A stretch of DNA of 64,000 nucleotides from Butyricicoccus_A sp963620595 (GTDB lineage Bacteria; Bacillota; Clostridia; Oscillospirales; Butyricicoccaceae): NCBI GenBank assembly GCA_963620595.1, contig CAVFAY010000010.1:22184-86183 (forward strand), written 5' to 3'. The position numbers and the translations under genes were made by a program. This document shows, piece by piece, positions 59,053-64,000 of the stretch; position 1 is the first letter of the stretch, and every line of letters begins with the position of its first letter. The notes under the pieces are model-generated. The model saw only the letters and a list, made by a program, of their open reading frames with translations. It had not been told where the DNA came from and did no database searches.

Positions 59053-61166
59053 TCGCTTTCCTCCTCTTTTTCCGGCTCCTCCCGGTTAATCGCCTGATAC
59101 GCTTCCTCATAGAGAACTTCCTGCGCATCCAATTTGGTCGCGCCGAGCTTCCGGTCAATATATTCTCGATCCTTGGTTTGGATCTTGCCCTTTGCATCGT
59201 CCGCCAAAACGGTATCAAAAATATGGCAAATCTGCTTTTTGATTTGCAGGTCATAAATCGGTGCGGCAACCTCTACACGCCGCAGGGTATTGCGTGTCAT
59301 GAAGTCCGCAGACGAAATATATACTTTTTCTTCCTCACCTACACCGAAGCGGTAAATCCGTGAGTGCTCCAAAAACCGACCGACAACGCTGATAACCGTA
59401 ATGTTCTCCGTCAATTCCGGCACTCCCGGTACCAAGCAGCAAATACCTCGAACGATTAACTCAATCTTGACGCCCGCCTGTGAAGCATCAATTAGCTTTT
59501 CAATAATATCTTTGTCGGTCAGAGAATTCAGCTTGACGCCGATATAAGCCGGACGGCCATGCTTCGCCTTCTCAATTTCGTCCTCGATCAAGTCGAGTAC
59601 TTTATTTTGCAGGCAGTGCGGCGCGACCATCAAATGTTCCACATGCGATACCGTCTCTCCCATCAATAAGGAGCGGAATACCTTGTCAACATCTGCACCA
59701 ATATCACGATCGGCTGTCAGCAGTGACAGATCGGTATACAGCCGCGCAGTCTTCTCATTGTAATTGCCTGTGCCAATCTGCGTGATATACTGGAAGCTGT
59801 TTTCACGTTTCCGAACAATTTGGCACAGCTTACAGTGTACTTTATATTTGCCGAGACCGTAAATAATATGGCAGCCTGCCTCTTCCAGTCTGCGAGACAT
59901 CTCAATATTATTTGCTTCATCAAATCGCGCACGCAGCTCGACCATGACAATGACTTCTCTGCCATTTTCCGCAGCTTCAACCAGCGCATCAATGATTTTG
60001 CTCTGATCTGCCACGCGGTACAGCGTCATCCGAACGCTGACCACAGAGGAATCCTCTGCTGCCTCATGCAGCATACGCAAAAATGGTTTCATGCTCTCAT
60101 ATGGATACGAAAGCAGCACATCCTTCTTTGTGACTTGATCCAATACGCTCTCCTTCATATTGAGTGCCGGAGAGTCGCAGGGGCTTCGCTTTTCGTAAAA
60201 CAGCTCGGAGCGATCACGCAGATAATGCTGTAACTGAAAAACAAAGGACAAATCCAGTGGTGTGTCCAACCGAATCACATGCTTCATGCTGACACCGAGA
60301 TGTTTGACAATTTCTTTGCAGGTCTTTTTGTCAATATCTCGGCTCAATTCTACGCGAACCGGGCTCAAACGGGTGCGCTGTTTGATGAGCTGTTCCATCA
60401 CGCCGCGATAATCCAAATCTTCATCATATACTTCTATGCCATCAATATCCGCATTGCGCGTGACGCGCAGAATAGATTTTTCCTTGACGAGATACGTTGG
60501 GTACAGCTTGGAGACAAAGTGCAGAATCAACTCCTCACACAGCATAAAGGTACCTGGACGAGAGGGAATCTCAATCAAACGCTTAAACGCATTATTGGTG
60601 CACGGCACAATGCCAATTTTAGATTTTCCGCCCTTTGTGCCGAGTGATACCAGCGCATACAACTCCTTGTTATTGAGGAACGGAAATGGCTGCTGCTTGC
60701 CGAGAATCATTGGCATCAGGAACGGTGCAATGTTCTGGTCAAAATACGTTTCCAGTAAAGCGCCTTCTTTTTTAGACAACCGGTTAAAATTGATCAGATG
60801 AATGTTCTGCGGCTCCAGCTCACCCATCAGCTGTTCATAGATTTTCGCTTTCAGTGCTTCCAGCTCACGCGTGCGCTCCAGAATTGCCTCCACCTGCTGC
60901 TTGCTGGTCATGTTGGTTTTGTTGTCACGAATTTTCTCGCCGGAACGCATCTGATCCATTAATGTGCCGACACGCACCATGAAAAATTCATCCAAATTGG
61001 ATTGATAGATCGACACGAACGACAGACGTTCCGCCAGCGGAACATATTCATTTTCCGCCTCACGCAAAACGCGGACATTGAACTGCAACCACGATAATTC
61101 TCGGTTCGTATAGCAGCTCAGCCTATGTTTTTCTTCTTTTTTGCTCCGTTTGTTTTGCTTGTCCAT
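59049..61166 (-). CDS. ppk1: polyphosphate kinase 1 (second copy)
   Basis: 705 residues. PPK1 N-terminus YTNRELSWLQFNVRVLREAENEYVPLAERLSFVSIYQSNLDEFFMVRVG; phosphohistidine motif YKVHCKLCQIVRK near residue 440; IGTGNYNEKTARLYTDLSLLT. It is clearly related to but diverged from the copy at 29768-31990, and it has a basic N-terminal stub (KQNKRSKKEEKHR) where the other has none. Two PPK1 paralogues 27 kb apart may serve different conditions or different directions of the reaction. It is coupled by a 4-base overlap to the DUF4250 gene. AGGAGG precedes the ATG. Confidence 0.95.
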   Translation of the reverse strand: MDKQNKRSKKEEKHRLSCYTNRELSWLQFNVRVLREAENEYVPLAERLSFVSIYQSNLDEFFMVRVGTLMDQMRSGEKIRDNKTNMTSKQQVEAILERTRELEALKAKIYEQLMGELEPQNIHLINFNRLSKKEGALLETYFDQNIAPFLMPMILGKQQPFPFLNNKELYALVSLGTKGGKSKIGIVPCTNNAFKRLIEIPSRPGTFMLCEELILHFVSKLYPTYLVKEKSILRVTRNADIDGIEVYDEDLDYRGVMEQLIKQRTRLSPVRVELSRDIDKKTCKEIVKHLGVSMKHVIRLDTPLDLSFVFQLQHYLRDRSELFYEKRSPCDSPALNMKESVLDQVTKKDVLLSYPYESMKPFLRMLHEAAEDSSVVSVRMTLYRVADQSKIIDALVEAAENGREVIVMVELRARFDEANNIEMSRRLEEAGCHIIYGLGKYKVHCKLCQIVRKRENSFQYITQIGTGNYNEKTARLYTDLSLLTADRDIGADVDKVFRSLLMGETVSHVEHLMVAPHCLQNKVLDLIEDEIEKAKHGRPAYIGVKLNSLTDKDIIEKLIDASQAGVKIELIVRGICCLVPGVPELTENITVISVVGRFLEHSRIYRFGVGEEEKVYISSADFMTRNTLRRVEVAAPIYDLQIKKQICHIFDTVLADDAKGKIQTKDREYIDRKLGATKLDAQEVLYEEAYQAINREEPEKEEESE

Positions 61167-61193
61167 AGCTTTTCCTCCTTATTTTACTCTATT

Positions 61194-62417
61194 TTATATT
61201 CTACCTTGCACTTCTACGATGTGCAGTAAAATTTCTGTCACGGTATCCATCTGCTGCACAATCGCATGTTCATACGGTCCATGCAGCGCATATGAGCCGG
61301 TTCCGAGATTCGGGCACGGTAATCCTCGGAACGACAGCTGTGCACCATCCGTACCGCCGCGCACCGGATGAGACACCGGTGTCAAGCCAACCGTACGGAT
61401 CGCATTTCGTGCTCTTTCGACAACATCCGGATGATCTTTTAAAATCTCAGCCATGTTGTGATACTGATCGCGTAAAGTCAGCATTGCTGTTCCTTCTCCG
61501 TATTTTGCGTTAATGCTGCACTCTATATCACGCATCAGTTGCTTGCGCTGAGCAAATTTCTCCGCATCATGATCGCGAATGATATATGACAGCTTTGCTT
61601 GAGAGACATTGCCGGACATATCACACAGATGGAAGAATCCTTCGCGTCCTTCCGTTTTCGCCGGAATCTCGTTGGGTGGCAGCATACTGTTAATCTCCAT
61701 AGCAATCAGAGCGGCATGAATCATTTTATCTTTCGCATCGCCCGGATGCACGGAAACACCTGTAATGTTCCATTCCGCGGCAGCAGCGTGGAACGTCTCC
61801 CATTCGACTTCATTGGGTGCACTGCCATCCACCGTATATGCATAGCTTGCACCAAACTTTTTCAGATTGAGCAACGCGGCACCGTGCCCAATCTCCTCAT
61901 CCGGCGTAAAGCAGATGCATATTTTTCCGTGCGGGCGATTCTCCTGTATCAGTCGTTCACACATCGTCAGGATTTCTGCCACACCCGCCTTGTCATCAGC
62001 ACCGAGCACTGTCGTGCCGTCTGTCGTAATGACAGTCTCTCCTATCGCCTGCTTCAAATCTGGAAACCGTTCCGTGTCAAGCGTCCGTCCGCTGGTTCCC
62101 AATGCGATTTCTTCACCATCATAATTGCTAACTACCTGCGGACGAATTTTCGTTCCGCCAAACTCATTGACAATATCCAAATGCGCAATGAAACCAATCG
62201 GCTGGCACTGTTCTTTTCCTTCCGATGCCGGCAAAAAGCCGTATACATATGCGTGTTCATCGACCGAAACATTTGTCAGACCAATCTCCCGCATATCATC
62301 CACCAAGACATTTGCCAGTGTGAATTGTTCCGGCGTTGACGGTGTCTGCGCGGCATTTTCTTCGTTGCTTCCTGTATATATTACAGCGTATTTTAACAGA
62401 CGTTCACTTGCTCTCAT
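61194..62417 (-). CDS. pepT: peptidase T (tripeptide aminopeptidase)
   Basis: 407 residues, M20 metallopeptidase. Zinc ligands and catalytic residues are seen in IGFIAHLDIVNEFGGT, VLGADDKAGVAEIL, FTPDEEIGHGAALL, YTVDGSAPNEVEWETF and PVRGGTDGAQLSFRG. It releases the N-terminal residue of tripeptides in the cytoplasm. It is monocistronic and divergent from the flavoprotein gene at 62653. The length is normal. Confidence 0.94.
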   Translation of the reverse strand: MRASERLLKYAVIYTGSNEENAAQTPSTPEQFTLANVLVDDMREIGLTNVSVDEHAYVYGFLPASEGKEQCQPIGFIAHLDIVNEFGGTKIRPQVVSNYDGEEIALGTSGRTLDTERFPDLKQAIGETVITTDGTTVLGADDKAGVAEILTMCERLIQENRPHGKICICFTPDEEIGHGAALLNLKKFGASYAYTVDGSAPNEVEWETFHAAAAEWNITGVSVHPGDAKDKMIHAALIAMEINSMLPPNEIPAKTEGREGFFHLCDMSGNVSQAKLSYIIRDHDAEKFAQRKQLMRDIECSINAKYGEGTAMLTLRDQYHNMAEILKDHPDVVERARNAIRTVGLTPVSHPVRGGTDGAQLSFRGLPCPNLGTGSYALHGPYEHAIVQQMDTVTEILLHIVEVQGRI

Positions 62418-62600
62418 ATGCTTTTCCTTATTGTACCTTCCATATAGAAAAACCGCTGATTTTGGCAGTTTGGGGATTATAGGTTTTTATTATCTGTTTC
62501 TATTTTACCGCTTTTCTGACAGAAAATCTACAGGACATCGTGATAAAACACAAAAAGTAACAAAAATTTTATGTTTATTCAAACTCTTCTTAGAGATTCA

Positions 62601-62609
62601 TGCTATAAT
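62601..62609 (+). promoter_or_regulatory. extended -10 promoter of the flavoprotein gene
   Basis: TGCTATAAT with no clear -35, 44 bases before the start codon; AAGGAGG follows. Confidence 0.6.
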
Positions 62610-62652
62610 AAAGGCAATCAAAAAACGCAATGATAGAAAAGGAGGTTCGTTT

Positions 62653-63900
62653 ATGAATCGCATCCTTATTATTGGCGGCGGCGCATCCGGCATAGCTGCC
62701 GCCATTTCTGCCGCAAAAACCAATCCTTCCGCTCAAATTACCATTTTGGACGGTCTGGATCGCATCGGCAAGAAAATTCTCGCCACAGGAAACGGCAGAT
62801 GCAATTTAACAAATGCACAGATTGCGCCGGGCCATTATCATACGCAAAACACCAGCCGTCTGACGGAATTGCTCGCTGGTATGCCTGCAGAGCGCACACT
62901 GGCATTTTTCCATGACTTAGGTCTTTGCTGCACAGAAGAAGACGGCGGACGCATCTACCCATACAGCCGACAGGCTTCCATGGTACTGGATGTGCTGGAA
63001 CTGGCTTTGCAGCGGCATCATATTCAGGTACAGTACAACTGCAAGGTTAAATCTCTATCTGTTCAAAAGAAAATTTTTACCGCACAGACAGAATCTGGAC
63101 AAATATTTCATGCTGACGCCGTCATTCTAGCGGCAGGCGGGCGCGCTGCCCCTAAACAAGGCACCAATGGCACCAGCTATCCACTTGCTCTGCAAATGGG
63201 GCATCGTTATGCACGGCTCTATCCTTGCTTGGTGCCCCTTCGGTGCGGACAGCAGCTTGCTGCCCTTAAGCAGCTCAAGGGCATCCGTGTCATCTGCCGT
63301 GCAACCTTGCTGGATGGAAAACAAAAGCTGACGGAAGAATTGGGTGAAGTCCAATTGACGGATTACGGCTTGTCTGGCATTCCGGCACTGCAATTATCCT
63401 GTTGGATGCAAAAACCTGTGCAAGAACAAGCATATACCGTGCGTCTTGATTTGTTTCCGGATTGGCAGCACAACGAGCTGCGCACCGCGCTGCAGCAGCG
63501 CATCAAGCAATATCCAAATGACACCCTAGAGGACAATCTGCTCGGACTTGTCCACAAAAAGCTATTGTTTGCCGCTCTGGAAACGCTGTCTCTGACACCG
63601 GTTTCTCGTCCGTCCTCGTCTCTGTCGCGGCAGGACATCGACAGATTGGTTTCTCTGCTCAAGGGCTGGGATTTTCCCATCACCGGTGTACAGTCTTGGG
63701 ATCACGCACAGGTCACGGGCGGCGGTGTCTTTTTAAATGAAATCGACAATCGCTTCCGCTCTCTCAGACAGTCCGGTCTGTTTCTCGCCGGTGAGATCTT
63801 AGATGTCGTCGGCGACTGCGGCGGATATAATTTACATTGGGCATGGTGCTCCGGTATGACGGCCGGCGAAGCCGCCGCAGAATACATCATGCACGAATAA
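62653..63900 (+). CDS. NAD(P)/FAD-dependent oxidoreductase, BaiN/HI0933 family
   Basis: 415 residues from the ATG at 62653 (AGGAGG upstream). FAD-binding dinucleotide fold ILIIGGGASGIAAAISAAK at the N-terminus, GNGRCNLTNAQ near residue 50 and the C-terminal GGYNLHWAWCSGMTAGEAAAEYI, all diagnostic of the HI0933-like flavoproteins. One member, BaiN, reduces bile acid intermediates, but most are housekeeping proteins of unknown reaction often placed before cmk. The next gene has been cut off here by an insertion element. Confidence 0.9.
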   Translation: MNRILIIGGGASGIAAAISAAKTNPSAQITILDGLDRIGKKILATGNGRCNLTNAQIAPGHYHTQNTSRLTELLAGMPAERTLAFFHDLGLCCTEEDGGRIYPYSRQASMVLDVLELALQRHHIQVQYNCKVKSLSVQKKIFTAQTESGQIFHADAVILAAGGRAAPKQGTNGTSYPLALQMGHRYARLYPCLVPLRCGQQLAALKQLKGIRVICRATLLDGKQKLTEELGEVQLTDYGLSGIPALQLSCWMQKPVQEQAYTVRLDLFPDWQHNELRTALQQRIKQYPNDTLEDNLLGLVHKKLLFAALETLSLTPVSRPSSSLSRQDIDRLVSLLKGWDFPITGVQSWDHAQVTGGGVFLNEIDNRFRSLRQSGLFLAGEILDVVGDCGGYNLHWAWCSGMTAGEAAAEYIMHE

Positions 63901-63918
63901 ACACTAGGAGGTTATGCC

Positions 63919-63948
63919 ATGAAAGAAGTGAAAAGTCCAAAAAAGTGA
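63919..63948 (+). pseudogene. truncated gene start interrupted by an insertion element
   Basis: AGGAGG and an ATG at 63919 open nine codons, and the TGA stop at 63946-63948 is formed by the first bases of the insertion element. In related genomes the gene after the HI0933-like flavoprotein is often cytidylate kinase, but nine codons cannot prove that here. Confidence 0.55.
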
Positions 63949-64000
63949 ACTGCACCCCATTTGTTAGACAGTATGATATACTATCTAATAGATGGGGTGA
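63946..64000 (+). mobile_element. left end of an IS3-family (IS150-like) insertion sequence, partial
   Basis: The sequence begins TGAACTGCACCCC and continues TTGTTAGACA, the pattern of IS3/IS150-group terminal repeats (TG..CTG.ACCCC....GTTAGACA). Inside, 16-base arms at 63953-63968 and 63984-63999 pair completely as RNA with two G-U wobbles and enclose a GGGGTGA ribosome-like site at the right arm. The transposase genes lie beyond the window, so the call rests on the tip only. Confidence 0.6.

Noticed and set aside
1..64000. CRISPR arrays, tRNA or rRNA genes
   Set aside because: No regularly spaced repeats, cloverleaf-like sequences or conserved rRNA segments were seen on reading; a tRNA scan would settle the smaller cases.

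Overview
The window looks like a chromosomal stretch of an anaerobic, low-to-mid GC Clostridia bacterium, most likely a gut Oscillospirales- or Butyricicoccus-like butyrate producer. This is inferred from gene content: 4-hydroxybutyryl-CoA dehydratase and 4-hydroxybutyrate CoA-transferase, pyruvate formate-lyase with its activase, formate-tetrahydrofolate ligase, oxygen-sensitive 2-hydroxyacyl-CoA dehydratase-type proteins, an S-layer (SLH) anchored surface enzyme, and Gram-positive style promoters, AGGAGG ribosome sites and T-tailed terminators. No rRNA, tRNA or CRISPR array was seen.

Region 1 (1-5.9 kb): the 3' tip of an AraC-type regulator, then a convergent, tightly packed minus-strand operon read abfT - abfD - Gfo/Idh dehydrogenase - transketolase N half - transketolase C half. 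Region 2 (6.2-12.7 kb): a TetR/MMPL exporter pair with overlapping divergent promoters, a HAD phosphatase, a carboxymuconolactone decarboxylase-cupin protein under a textbook MerR-type 19-bp-spacer promoter with its MerR regulator, and pyruvate kinase. Region 3 (13.1-17.6 kb): a stand-alone NACHT NTPase, AT-rich toward its 3' end and possibly an antiphage gene, an Fe-S type Rrf2 regulator, a DUF5067 lipoprotein and a DUF4317 protein.

Region 4 (17.6-22.5 kb): a minus-strand operon of a 2-hydroxyacyl-CoA dehydratase-like subunit, a second such subunit fused to its ATP-dependent activator, and a histidine phosphatase; upstream lies a RodA/FtsW-type protein. Region 5 (22.8-26.3 kb): fhs, tsaE, tsaB and upp. 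Region 6 (26.4-34.4 kb): a LuxR-type regulator, two exported proteins, a polyphosphate kinase and a CitA/CitB-like two-component system. Region 7 (34.6-40.9 kb): the complete proton-type F1Fo ATP synthase operon atpBEFHAGDC, in which atpG carries an unusual C-terminal extension bounded by 10-bp direct repeats.

Region 8 (41-54 kb): a MarR/MATE pair with matching palindromic operators, a very large SLH-anchored purple acid phosphatase, a small monooxygenase-like protein followed by a compound terminator hairpin, a FliB-like lysine methylase, an ABC exporter, a PHP phosphatase with an S26-like peptidase, an unknown protein and a ThrE-type exporter. Region 9 (53.9-63.9 kb): pflA/pflB, enolase, a 57-residue DUF4250 protein overlapping a second polyphosphate kinase, peptidase T and a BaiN/HI0933-like flavoprotein. 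The window ends in the left tip of what looks like an IS3-family element that cuts off the next gene after nine codons.

The best candidates for less-described biology are the solitary NACHT protein, the mixed 4-hydroxybutyrate/transketolase operon, the dehydratase-activator fusion, the atpG insertion and the compound hairpin near 46.8 kb.
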